NCBI RefSeq assembly: GCF_013116825.1
Contig: NZ_JABFNS010000003.1
Span: forward strand, 86,155-150,154
Direction of reading: 5' to 3'
Length of the DNA stretch: 64,000 nucleotides
DNA from: Myxococcus xanthus
GTDB taxonomy: Bacteria > Myxococcota > Myxococcia > Myxococcales > Myxococcaceae
The stretch's first letter is position 1. Each line of letters starts with the position of its first letter. Below are positions 7,659 to 16,300 of this stretch, one piece after another. The translations under genes were made by a program, and so were the position numbers. The notes beneath the pieces are model-generated. The model made no database searches, was not told the origin of the DNA, and saw only the letters and a program-made list of their open reading frames with translations.

Positions 7659-8373
7659 GGACGGTCCGCGTGGGGGCCTCTTCGGGCAGCGGCATGCCCA
7701 CCTCGGCCATGACGCTCAGGTCCTTCTCCGTCAGCACGCGGGTGCGCCGCCGCACGATGTCCGCCCCCAGCACCAGGTTGAAGTTGGACACGCCGCCATA
7801 GCGGTGGTGCAGGAAGTGGTTGCGGTAGACGGCGCGCATGTAGCGGGTCCGCAGCAGCCACGCCAGCCACCGGGGCGCCGTGCGCTGTCCTTCCTCGAAG
7901 GGCATGTGCAGGTACGGGTGGACGAAGTGGCTCATGAAGGGCGGCAACAGCAGCGTCACGCAGCCGGCCAGGAAGGCGATGGGCTTGAGCGTGAAGTAGA
8001 ACACCGGGAAGAAGATGACCAGCGGGGCCACGAAGACGAAGGCGCCCTCGCCGTGCAGCCGGGTGGCGAAGGCGCCGTTGATGATGGTCCGGCCGTGCTT
8101 GCCCCGCTGGAGCAGCTCCTCGGTGAGCTTCTGCTTCTCCTCCTCGCTCCGGAACTGCGTCACGTGGTTGCTCCGGAAAGTCCTCACGTGGTGGATGGTG
8201 TGGTGGGAGAAGTGCGTGTTGATCATCGGCCGGAACAGCCGCGGCGCGCGGTTCCAGAAGCGCACCGCCTTCGGGCGCGCGTCGGACACGTACTCGTGCA
8301 TGAAGGACTCGACGTACGAGGAGATGACGTACCCCAGCACGAGTCCGAGGAGGACATGGACGTAATCAGGCAT
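7651..8373 (-). CDS. Fatty acid hydroxylase/sterol desaturase-like membrane protein
   Basis: 240-residue membrane di-iron protein. The histidine clusters SHHTIHHVRTF and HFLHHRYGG, an earlier MHEYV and hydrophobic segments near residues 7-25, 110-135 and 140-155 fit the fatty acid hydroxylase superfamily, whose members insert oxygen into lipid chains with a histidine-bound di-iron centre. Start 8373 was chosen because it is the first ATG after the upstream desaturase stop (2-bp gap). A much longer open frame continues upstream but only shadows the desaturase. Confidence 0.75.
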   Translation of the reverse strand: MPDYVHVLLGLVLGYVISSYVESFMHEYVSDARPKAVRFWNRAPRLFRPMINTHFSHHTIHHVRTFRSNHVTQFRSEEEKQKLTEELLQRGKHGRTIINGAFATRLHGEGAFVFVAPLVIFFPVFYFTLKPIAFLAGCVTLLLPPFMSHFVHPYLHMPFEEGQRTAPRWLAWLLRTRYMRAVYRNHFLHHRYGGVSNFNLVLGADIVRRRTRVLTEKDLSVMAEVGMPLPEEAPTRTVHG

Positions 8374-8375
8374 TT

Positions 8376-9464
8376 TCAGCGTTCCTCGCCGGAGAAGGTC
8401 AGCAGCCGGCCCAGCTGACCTGTCGGCTTGATGGAGGGCGGGGAGGCCAGCGGTGTCCTGGCCTGGCCCGCGGGGACAGGGGGAAAGCCCGTCATCCTGC
8501 CGGTGGCCTCGTCGTACACCTTGAGGCGGAAGGCGAGCACCGAGTCGCGCAGACCCAGCTTCACGCCCTCTTCGGCCAGTCCGTGCTGCTCCATGTAGCC
8601 GCGCAGCAGGTAGTTGGGAATCTGGGGCTTCAGGTGATGGACGTGGTGCAGGTTGATGGCGCCAAAGAGCCACTCGAAGGCGCGCGGCAGCACCAGGTGA
8701 CTGCTGCCCTGGAGCGCCGAGCCCTTCAGGGACCACTGCGCCCGGGGCACCCAGTAGGGCCGCTCCACCTGGTGCTGCACGAAGAAGAGCCAGATGCCCA
8801 GGCCCGCGGCCACCTGGGTGATGATGAGGTGCACCACCAGCCACCGGGGCCAGTCACCCAGCGCCAGGAACGCGAGGTGGACGGCCACCAGCGCCAGGTT
8901 CGTCACCAGGATGGAGCGGCGCTCGGGCCTGCGCTCCTTGGCGACGATGCCCGGCATGCGGAAGCGCAGCAGGAACTGGAAGATGGGCCCCACGCCCAGG
9001 AGGACCGCGGGGTGCCGGTACAGCCGGTAGCGCAGGCGCTGGGTGGGCTTGAGCGCCAGGTACTCCTGGGCCGTCATCGTCACGATGTCGCCCACGCCGC
9101 GCCGGTCGAGGTCTCCGCTGGTGCTGTGGTGGACCAGGTGCATGGCCCGCCAGTACGCGTGCGGCGCCAGCGTCAGCATGCCCAGCACCACGCCCACCCG
9201 GTCATTCGTCACCGGACGCTGGAAGAGCGAGCGGTGGGCACAGTCGTGCTGGAGGATGAAGACCCGGACCAGCACGACGCCCGCGAGCACCGCCAGCGCA
9301 ACGCCGCCCGCCAGGCTTTGGGCGAAGCAGACATAGCTGGCCCCCGCGAGCAGGACATAGGCGCCCACACATCCCACGAGCTGGACCACGCTCCGCTGGG
9401 TGCGCGCCCGCCAATCCTGGGACTGGGCGCGAGAATCGTTAACGGTGGATGCGTCAGATGGCAT
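8376..9464 (-). CDS. Fatty acid desaturase
   Basis: 362-residue integral membrane acyl desaturase and first gene of the lipid operon. The three histidine boxes are present: HDCAHRSLF, HLVHHSTSGD and HHVHHLKPQIPNY. Four or so hydrophobic segments lie between them (for example VGCVGAYVLLAGASYVCFA near residue 30). Di-iron enzymes of this family introduce double bonds into acyl chains. A 19-bp palindrome lies about 70 bp upstream of the start, overlapping a possible -35 element, which suggests repression by a ligand-responsive regulator, as is common for desaturase genes. Confidence 0.88.
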   Translation of the reverse strand: MPSDASTVNDSRAQSQDWRARTQRSVVQLVGCVGAYVLLAGASYVCFAQSLAGGVALAVLAGVVLVRVFILQHDCAHRSLFQRPVTNDRVGVVLGMLTLAPHAYWRAMHLVHHSTSGDLDRRGVGDIVTMTAQEYLALKPTQRLRYRLYRHPAVLLGVGPIFQFLLRFRMPGIVAKERRPERRSILVTNLALVAVHLAFLALGDWPRWLVVHLIITQVAAGLGIWLFFVQHQVERPYWVPRAQWSLKGSALQGSSHLVLPRAFEWLFGAINLHHVHHLKPQIPNYLLRGYMEQHGLAEEGVKLGLRDSVLAFRLKVYDEATGRMTGFPPVPAGQARTPLASPPSIKPTGQLGRLLTFSGEER

Positions 9465-9532
9465 GGCCGCCCCGAATCCCCAGACCTCCCCCGAGGGCCG
9501 TCAATCTAGGGATTTCCGACATAACGCGCGTT

Positions 9533-9551
9533 GATTCTTGAATCAAGAATC
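9533..9551 (-). promoter_or_regulatory. 19-bp palindromic operator before the desaturase operon
   Basis: GATTCTTGAATCAAGAATC is a perfect 9-bp inverted repeat around one central base. On the minus strand it overlaps a possible -35 TTGATT followed after 17 bp by TATGTC, a weak -10. Position and symmetry fit a TetR- or similar dimeric repressor site controlling the lipid operon. Confidence 0.5.
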
Positions 9552-9554
9552 CCC

Positions 9555-9566
9555 GGGGGGGGGGGG
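9555..9566. repeat. Run of 12 G
   Basis: Twelve consecutive G next to the palindrome, upstream of the desaturase promoter. Such tracts are prone to slippage and could alter promoter spacing or be a sequencing-sensitive site. Confidence 0.7.
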
Positions 9567-9642
9567 CGCTTGACGTCGTCGGGCGCCGGATTCTCCAGCG
9601 GCGCGGGGTCCTCTGGGACCGGGTGCCTGCGGCGCAGGTGCC

Positions 9643-11721
9643 TCAGCCCGGTGAGACGCCGAGCGCCCCGCAGTAGAAGCAGAGCTCGTCGACGTCCTGC
9701 TCGATGAGCGCCGTCAGGGTGGTGCCGCCCCCATGCCCGGAGTCGCGAAGCGGGAGCAGGAGAAAGGGCCCGCCCCGCGTGCCTTCCGCCTGAAGTCTGG
9801 CGACCATCTTCAGCGGGTCGTGGGGTGGGGCGGTCCGGTCGTTCAGCGCGGCGACGAAGGCCATCCGGGGGTAACGGAGGCCGGCTCTGACATTGTGGTA
9901 GGGCGAGTACCCCGCGAGGTAGGCCCCCTCAACCGGGTCCTCGGGTGAGCCGTATTCGACGGTGGCGGAGCTCAGGTAGCCGAAGCTCGGGAAGCGCAGC
10001 ATGTCGAGCGTGGGCGCGCGGCAGAAGACGGCCCCAAAGGACGCTGGTGCCTGCATGGCGGTGACGGCGACCAGCAGCCCACCATTGCTGTTTCCTCGCG
10101 AGGCCAGCCGGGCAGGTACCGTGTAGCCCTCCGAGACGAGCCAGCGCGCCGCCGCGATGAAGTCGTCGAAGGCGTTCTGCCGGCGTGTCTTGAGGGCCGC
10201 CTCGTGCCAGGCGCGGCCGTACTCTCCGCCGCCCCGGACGTTGGCGAAGGCCAGCACGCCGCCGCACTTCAGCCAGGCGGCTTGGAGCGGCGTGAAGCGC
10301 GGCTCCACGGAGATGTTGAAGCCGCCGTAGCCACTCAGCCTCACGGGCCACTGTCCGTCGCGCGGCAGGTCCTTCCGGTGGACGAGGAACATGGACACCC
10401 GGGTGCCGTCGAGCGACGGGTACCAGACCTGCTCCGTCACGTATTCGGACGCGTCGAGCCCGACGTCGGGGACGTGGTGCGGCGTCAGCAGGTCTGCGTC
10501 GTAGTCGTAGCGATAGACAGAGGGGGCCTGCACGTACGACATGAAGTTCACCCACACCTCGTCGCCCCGCCATGGGCCGCTGACGCCGCTGACGATTCCC
10601 TCTCCCTCGTTGCGATTCACGGCGCCCAGGGCTGGGAGCTTCAGGTCGCGCAGCCAGGTGCCGTCCTCGGCGTGGATGCGCACGTGGTGCGACGCCGCGC
10701 GTGAATAGACGGCGTAGAGCCGGCCGCCGACGCCCGCGACAGTCTGAAGGGTGTGCTCGCTTTCCGGGATGAGCGTCCGCCACTGGGTGGGCGCCGTCAG
10801 CGGCGCGGTGCAGAGCCTGCCGCGTGGTGCGCCGAGGTCGGTATGGATGAGCAGGGACTCCCCGATGACCTGCACCTGATTGAGGGAGGTCATGCCTGTC
10901 GCCACGGGGAGGTGCGCATCGTCCGCGAGGCGCAGCAGGGTGATGACGTTGGCGTGGACGTAGTCCCACTTCGCGAGCACGGCGAAGCGGCCACACTCGC
11001 TCACCTTGACGGTGCACCAGTACTCCTTCTCGTGGTCATCACCGAAGACACGCCGGGCGGGTGCGCCCGAGCCCAGCCGGTGCTCATAGACGGCGTTCCA
11101 GTGGGCCTCTTCGCCCGTGGGCACCTCGCCGGGGTCGGGGTTCGCGGCGTAGAAGAACCCGGATGCATCGGGCCGCCAGGCCACCGAGGCGTGGCTGGTG
11201 CCTCGGGGGCGGTCCGGCAGCAGCCTCCCCGTCGAGACCTCGAGGACGTGAATCAATGCGCCGTGGGCGCTTCCCACGGCCTTGCCGAACGCGACGAACG
11301 CGCCATCCGGGGAGGGGACCGCGAAGACGAGCACCTCGTTGCTCGCCCACGTGTCGGGGTCGAGCAACGTCTCCAACGGCGCGCCTTCGTGGCGCCGGAG
11401 CAGGAGCTTGAGCTTGTCGTCGTGGGCCTCTGCCTGCCAGAGGAACTGACGCCCCCCCGGGCCGGCGGAGATGGGCGGGGACCCGCGTGCCTGCCGCGCG
11501 GAGCGGGTGACCGCCTCGCGCAGTGCCTGGCGTCCAGGGAGGGCGTGGAGCACCGATTTCGTGAGGGTCTCCTGCTCGGAAATCCACGCCTGCGTCTCCG
11601 GCGCGTCGAGCTGTTCCATCCACGCGTAGGGGTCGTCGAAGCGCTGTCCGTGCAGCGTGTAGCCGCTCCGCGCGTCTCTGCGTGCGGAGGGGTACGTCCA
11701 GGTCCGGTCCACGGGCGTCAT
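9643..11721 (-). CDS. Prolyl oligopeptidase family serine peptidase (S9A)
   Basis: 692-residue cytosolic-type prolyl endopeptidase. N-terminal DDPYAWMEQLDAPETQAWI is the S9 entry motif, followed by a beta-propeller and then the catalytic domain with ANVRGGGEYGRAWHEAA, the nucleophile in RGNSNGGLL (Ser545), the Asp in ALNDRTAPPHD and the His in DSGHGGG. It cleaves short peptides after proline. No signal peptide is seen. The length is normal. It is monocistronic, with 180 bp to the desaturase operon; a role with the neighbouring peptide pathway is possible but unsupported. Confidence 0.92.
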   Translation of the reverse strand: MTPVDRTWTYPSARRDARSGYTLHGQRFDDPYAWMEQLDAPETQAWISEQETLTKSVLHALPGRQALREAVTRSARQARGSPPISAGPGGRQFLWQAEAHDDKLKLLLRRHEGAPLETLLDPDTWASNEVLVFAVPSPDGAFVAFGKAVGSAHGALIHVLEVSTGRLLPDRPRGTSHASVAWRPDASGFFYAANPDPGEVPTGEEAHWNAVYEHRLGSGAPARRVFGDDHEKEYWCTVKVSECGRFAVLAKWDYVHANVITLLRLADDAHLPVATGMTSLNQVQVIGESLLIHTDLGAPRGRLCTAPLTAPTQWRTLIPESEHTLQTVAGVGGRLYAVYSRAASHHVRIHAEDGTWLRDLKLPALGAVNRNEGEGIVSGVSGPWRGDEVWVNFMSYVQAPSVYRYDYDADLLTPHHVPDVGLDASEYVTEQVWYPSLDGTRVSMFLVHRKDLPRDGQWPVRLSGYGGFNISVEPRFTPLQAAWLKCGGVLAFANVRGGGEYGRAWHEAALKTRRQNAFDDFIAAARWLVSEGYTVPARLASRGNSNGGLLVAVTAMQAPASFGAVFCRAPTLDMLRFPSFGYLSSATVEYGSPEDPVEGAYLAGYSPYHNVRAGLRYPRMAFVAALNDRTAPPHDPLKMVARLQAEGTRGGPFLLLPLRDSGHGGGTTLTALIEQDVDELCFYCGALGVSPG

Positions 11722-11905
11722 CGGATGTTCCTCCAGGGGGCGTCGGTCCTGGCGCGGACGTGCAGGCAGGAAGGCGCGGCGAGGTTGTAGCCCACCCGCG
11801 CGGGGGCACCGTCGCGCGGCGCGGTGTCGGACTCCGGTATTACGCGCGTGAATCCGACGAATTCCAGGAGGCCGTGGTGCTCGGCGCGAAGCGCGTCGTG
11901 GAACC

Positions 11906-11934
11906 TTGTTTGATTCGCGTGAAACGGAAATAAT
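11906..11934 (+). promoter_or_regulatory. Possible sigma-70-like promoter of the effector operon
   Basis: TTGTTT (11906-11911), a 17-bp spacer and AATAAT (11929-11934) lie in an AT-richer patch about 55 bp before the first gene of the operon. The -10 matches well and the -35 only half. Confidence 0.35.
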
Positions 11935-11989
11935 CCCACGTCACTCCATCGGGACGGTTTCAACGTTGTTGCGGATTCGCGAGTCGCAG

Positions 11990-12376
11990 ATGAGTTCGTT
12001 GCGCAGCGCCGCGATGGACAACCGCGTCGCGCAGCTCGTCACGGCGCTCCTCGCGGAGCCTTCGGCGGCGGAGCCTGGATGGACCCGCGAGCGGCTCGAG
12101 CCGGTGGTGCGCAGGGTGGTGGACCGGGGCATCTTCGCGCTCGTCGACGTGCGCGTGTACGTGCAGCTCGCCGAGTCGCTGGGGGATGACTTCGAGTCAC
12201 AGCGTCGCCACGCGTGGATGCGCTCGTGGCTGGATGACGCCTCCGTTTCGGACCCCGTCGCGCGTCTGCACCGCGTGGTGCGCGAGCGCCGCCGCCGCGA
12301 GGACGTGGCGGCGCAGAACCAGCGGAAGGAAGCGGCCTTCCGCCTCCGCCACGCCCCGCCCGGCGAGGGCCGCTGA
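11990..12376 (+). CDS. Small helical protein, first gene of effector-like operon
   Basis: 128-residue protein without signal peptide. The central part RRVVDRGIFALVDVRVYVQL followed by AESLGDDFESQRRHAWMRSW resembles small helical proteins found next to VgrG/PAAR-type secretion loci in proteobacteria, which have no assigned activity. The C-terminus is Arg/Glu rich. No clear ribosome site marks the start; ATG 11990 or ATG 12014 are both possible. The next two genes follow within 25 bp, so this is the head of a three-gene unit ending in the 1677-residue protein. A chaperone or adaptor role would be inference. Confidence 0.6.
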   Translation: MSSLRSAAMDNRVAQLVTALLAEPSAAEPGWTRERLEPVVRRVVDRGIFALVDVRVYVQLAESLGDDFESQRRHAWMRSWLDDASVSDPVARLHRVVRERRRREDVAAQNQRKEAAFRLRHAPPGEGR

Positions 12377-12400
12377 CTTTTTCACTCCCAGGAACGCCTC

Positions 12401-13378
12401 ATGCCCCCTTCCTCGACTTCACGGCAGGACCCGGCGGTTGCTCCATGCCCATTGCAGGCGGGCAAGGGACAGGTGGAGGTGGTCGTCGTCGATGACCGCG
12501 AGACGCCGCTGTCCGGCGTGGCGGTGGAGCTGGCGCAGGGGGCGGCGGACGAGGCGTTGCGCACGCGCACCGACGAGCACGGCGTCGCGCTGTTCGAGGG
12601 GCTCGAGGAGGGGCGCTACCGCTTCCGGTTGCTCGACGTGGAGCCCGCGCTGTGGCGGGTGCTCGGCCGGCTTCCCCTGCCTCCGCGCGCCGCGGGCGCA
12701 GCGCCTCGCTGGGGCTCCGTCTCGCGGCCGAAGCCGCTGTCCTGGACGTGCGAAGGGACGGAGTCGCTCGCGGTGCTGGCGGCGAAGCTGGGGGTGCGTC
12801 CCTCGCGGCTCATCGATGCGAGCACGGGGCAGCCGCTCACCCCGGAGGTGGCTCCCGCTCCGGGAACGCGCGTGGAGGTGCTGCCGTTCGCCCATGAATG
12901 GACGACGGTGGAGACCGGCTTCCGGCATGTGGTTCACCGCATCGGGCTTCCCCTGTCACTGGTGGTGGTGCTGCGCGATGGCACGCACCACCCCCGAGCG
13001 CACCAGCCCTACCTGTTGAAGGTGTGGCTGGACGACGAGGAGGAGTTGCCCGCGCGCGAGGGCATGACGGACGCGGAGGGCCGCATGGCGCAGGTCCTGC
13101 CCGCACGCGCGGCGCGGGGCGAGGTGACGGTGTCGCCCGGCCGCGACGACGAGCGCAAGGTGACGCTGCGCTTCGCGGCGCTGCGCGCGACGAGCGCTCC
13201 GGAGGGCTTGCAGGAGCGGCTGGAGAACCTGGGGTTCTCGTGTGGCGGCGAGCGTGGCCAGTTCGGCCCGAAGACGCGCCTGGCCGTGGAGTGGTTCCAG
13301 TACGCGCTCGGGCTGCCTCCGAGCGGAGAGGCCGACGAGGCGACCTGCGCCGCGCTGGGCCTGTTGCACCGCTCGTAG
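12401..13378 (+). CDS. Peptidoglycan-binding-domain protein with Ig-like and LysM-like parts
   Basis: 325 residues, no signal peptide. Residues about 25-80 (VEVVVVDDRETPLSGVAVEL) look like a carboxypeptidase-regulatory/SpaA-type beta-sandwich; residues about 115-165 (ESLAVLAAKLGVRPSRLIDA) look LysM-like; residues about 265-322 (LQERLENLGFSCGG, then FGPKTRLAVEWFQ) form a PG_binding_1 domain. Proteins built this way accompany contractile-injection or type VI effectors in myxobacteria. It is preceded by AGGA and lies 24 bp after the first gene and 18 bp before the giant gene. A delivery or cell-wall tethering role is likely but not shown; no secretion-system core gene is in the window. Confidence 0.65.
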   Translation: MPPSSTSRQDPAVAPCPLQAGKGQVEVVVVDDRETPLSGVAVELAQGAADEALRTRTDEHGVALFEGLEEGRYRFRLLDVEPALWRVLGRLPLPPRAAGAAPRWGSVSRPKPLSWTCEGTESLAVLAAKLGVRPSRLIDASTGQPLTPEVAPAPGTRVEVLPFAHEWTTVETGFRHVVHRIGLPLSLVVVLRDGTHHPRAHQPYLLKVWLDDEEELPAREGMTDAEGRMAQVLPARAARGEVTVSPGRDDERKVTLRFAALRATSAPEGLQERLENLGFSCGGERGQFGPKTRLAVEWFQYALGLPPSGEADEATCAALGLLHRS

Positions 13379-13396
13379 CACTGGAGGTCTTTCGTC

Positions 13397-16300
13397 ATGC
13401 AGTGCCCCAACTGCGCGCCCGGCACGATGCGCGACCTGTCCGTGACGCCGCCTCGCTGCCTGGAATGCGACGCGGTGCTGGTCCCGGCGCCTCCCATCAC
13501 GCCCCCCTCCCACGGCTCGATGGAGGCCGAGGTCGAGCGGCTGGAGAGTGGCGACTACGACGACGTCCTGGACGACTTCCTGGACGACGAGGAGCCGCAC
13601 CGACTCTCCAGCGACGAGATGCGTGATGAGACGCTCCGCGCCTCGCTGGTCACCGACGACATCACGCCCCCGGAGTCGCCACCGTCCAACACGATGGGCG
13701 ACGACGTCGCCGAGGAGCGCTGTGTTCCGCTGGGCGCGGAGACCACCGTCTCCGACAAGCCCGTCGTTCCGCCGAGCTTCCCGTTGCGGACGCTCCTTTG
13801 GAACATCGCGGACCTGGGCGGAGGCCCGAGTGGAACGCTCCCGGTGCGCAAGCCGTGGACCATTGCCGCCCTGGCCCATGTCATCCGCACGGCGAACGCC
13901 GACATCGTCACCATCCTGGAGCTGAAGAAGAAGGGGGGCATTCGTCTGGTGGAGCCCAAGCCGCCGACCCCGATGAAGCAGCACGCGGGCCGCGGAAGCA
14001 GCGGGATGAAGCTCCCGGTGTTGATGCGCCTGGCGTCGGCATTCGTCGAGCCCGAGGGCTACCGGGTCAAGATCGCCTCCGAGTCACTGGTCGGTCAGCT
14101 CGCGGCGCAGGAGGCGGCGCTTCTCAACGACCTGGCGAAGCACTTCGCGGAGCACGTGCGGCGGACCATCTGGCCCCGTGACGAGCAGGGCGCGGACGCC
14201 GAGGCGTGGGACCCCTCTCATATCGAGTGGAGCGGGGCCTCGCGGACGTTGGAAACGGACAAACTGGGCATCCTCGAGGGCAGGCTCGATGCGGCCTGGA
14301 GGGCATGTGAGCCGGACCTCGTGAAGCGCTTCGGCAGGCCTCGGGTGAGGAAGGACGAGGAAGACGAAGACGACGCGGACCCGCCCGAGGCGCTCGTCGC
14401 GACGTCGATCGACGTGTTCGGGAAGAAGCAGGCGAAGCTGGACGCGTACTGCCAGCTCTGTGTGCGGCTGCTCGTGGAGGAGGGCTACTACGATTGGCTC
14501 CAGCCCCACACGAACCGCTACTCGCCGAAGGAGAAGGACTCCAAGAAGGGCGGCGCGGAGGCGAAGGAGAAGGAGAAGCGGGACGATCTGGCGAAGCTTG
14601 GCGTCGAGCTCCTCCGCAAGCACTGCGGCATCCTGTTCCACCGCTACCTGGCGGTCATCGCGGGCCTGGGCGCCAAGGAGAGCACAGACAAGCAGGAGCA
14701 GGTCCTCGAGAACATCCTGCACCGCTCCAACGACGCGCATCTGCAGCGCGTCTACGCAAAGAAGCTCGCCGAGTACCAGGAGCGCAAGGGAGAGGTGGAG
14801 GACGCGCCGGAGTCGCACGCGGGTCTGCGCGAGTTCCTTCGCATCCGTGATGCGCTGAACGACCAGTGCAAGGCGCGCGGTGAGGAGGTCTATGCGTCGT
14901 GGCCCGCGGAGGTGCCCGACAAGCCCGTCAAGGGGCTCTACACCCAGGATGAGGCGTACGGCGTCCTGTGGCGGAAGTCCAAGCTGGACGTGGACGAATC
15001 GGCCATCTCGTACCTCAGTGCCTACGTGGCGAAGCGCTCGCCGGGTGGCGAATCCCCGTCGATGGATGTCGACACCACGATGGGGGACGAGGAAGAGGAA
15101 GCGCAGGCGCAGCCCGTCAAGAGCCTCTACAGCAAGCGGGAGCCCATCCGGATTCCGGTGCGGTTGGCGCAGGTGAAGAACGCGCCCGAGGTGAGCGTGG
15201 TGGCGTGGCATCCCCCCGCGCCGGGAGACCGCAACAAGAGCGCGCGCGGCACGGACTTCCGCGCCTTCCTCCAGTACTGCAAGGACGAGCGCCGGGAGAA
15301 GGTGCTCGGCGTGGTCCTCTCGGACCTGAACATCGACACCGCGCGGCCCAAGGCCGAGCTCGCGAAGGATGGCACGCCGTACATCGATACCTGCGTGGAG
15401 CGCCTGTCGTTCCACCAGTTCTTCCAGACGCTGCTGGGGCCCGGGGCGGACGCGAGCCACCTGTACGACATGGCGCCCCAGCTCTCGACCATCGCCAAGA
15501 GCAAGTTCGGCAGCTGGGCCGTGGACAGCGAGAATCCGTTCGGGGACGGCTCGCTCAAGACGCTCCGAAGCTTCGTCAACAGCCGGGTGCAGCCGGAGAT
15601 GTTCGCCCCCTTCAAGACGTCGACGGGCCATGAGCTGCGGCCCATGTTCTCGTCCGCGGAGGACGTGCTGGCCCACATCGAGTCGTTCATCACGCCCCCG
15701 CAGCAGCGCTACGGGGCGAGCGGCTACGACAAGATTCTCGTGTACTCGCGGCGGACGGATGGCTGGATGCTGGAGCAGTCGTCGGTCTACGTCATCCCGT
15801 TTCCCATGGCGCTCGCGGACGAGAAGGAGAAGGGCCTCTTCTTCATCCACGGCAACCTGCTGCCCAAGCACCTCCAGCCGTTCTGGCGGCTCATCCAACT
15901 GGAGGACGCGAAGCTGCCCGAGGACAAGCGGATCTTCGACCAACTGCGTGCCCCGGGCGTGAAGCTCACGGGCTCGGAGGACGCGCGCTGGGAAGCGGTC
16001 ATGGCCGCCGCGAAGAAGCTGAGCGACCACATGCCGCTCGTCTCCGACCTGCGGCTCATCTACAGCGGCGAGGAGGCGCTGGTCGTGGAGGAGGTGGAGG
16101 TCGCCACCGAGACGGCGTCCTCCGAGCTGGGCCATTTGGAAGCGCTGTGCGCCGCCTATCAGCAGTCCCAGGCCACGGATGACGAAGCCACGGAGGCGCT
16201 CGGCGCGATTCTGGACGCCGCGGAGAAGGTCCCCGCTTCGGACCACGCCCGTTCCAACGCGCTGGTGGCGGAGGCCATGCAGTGGCGGGAGACGTTCGCC

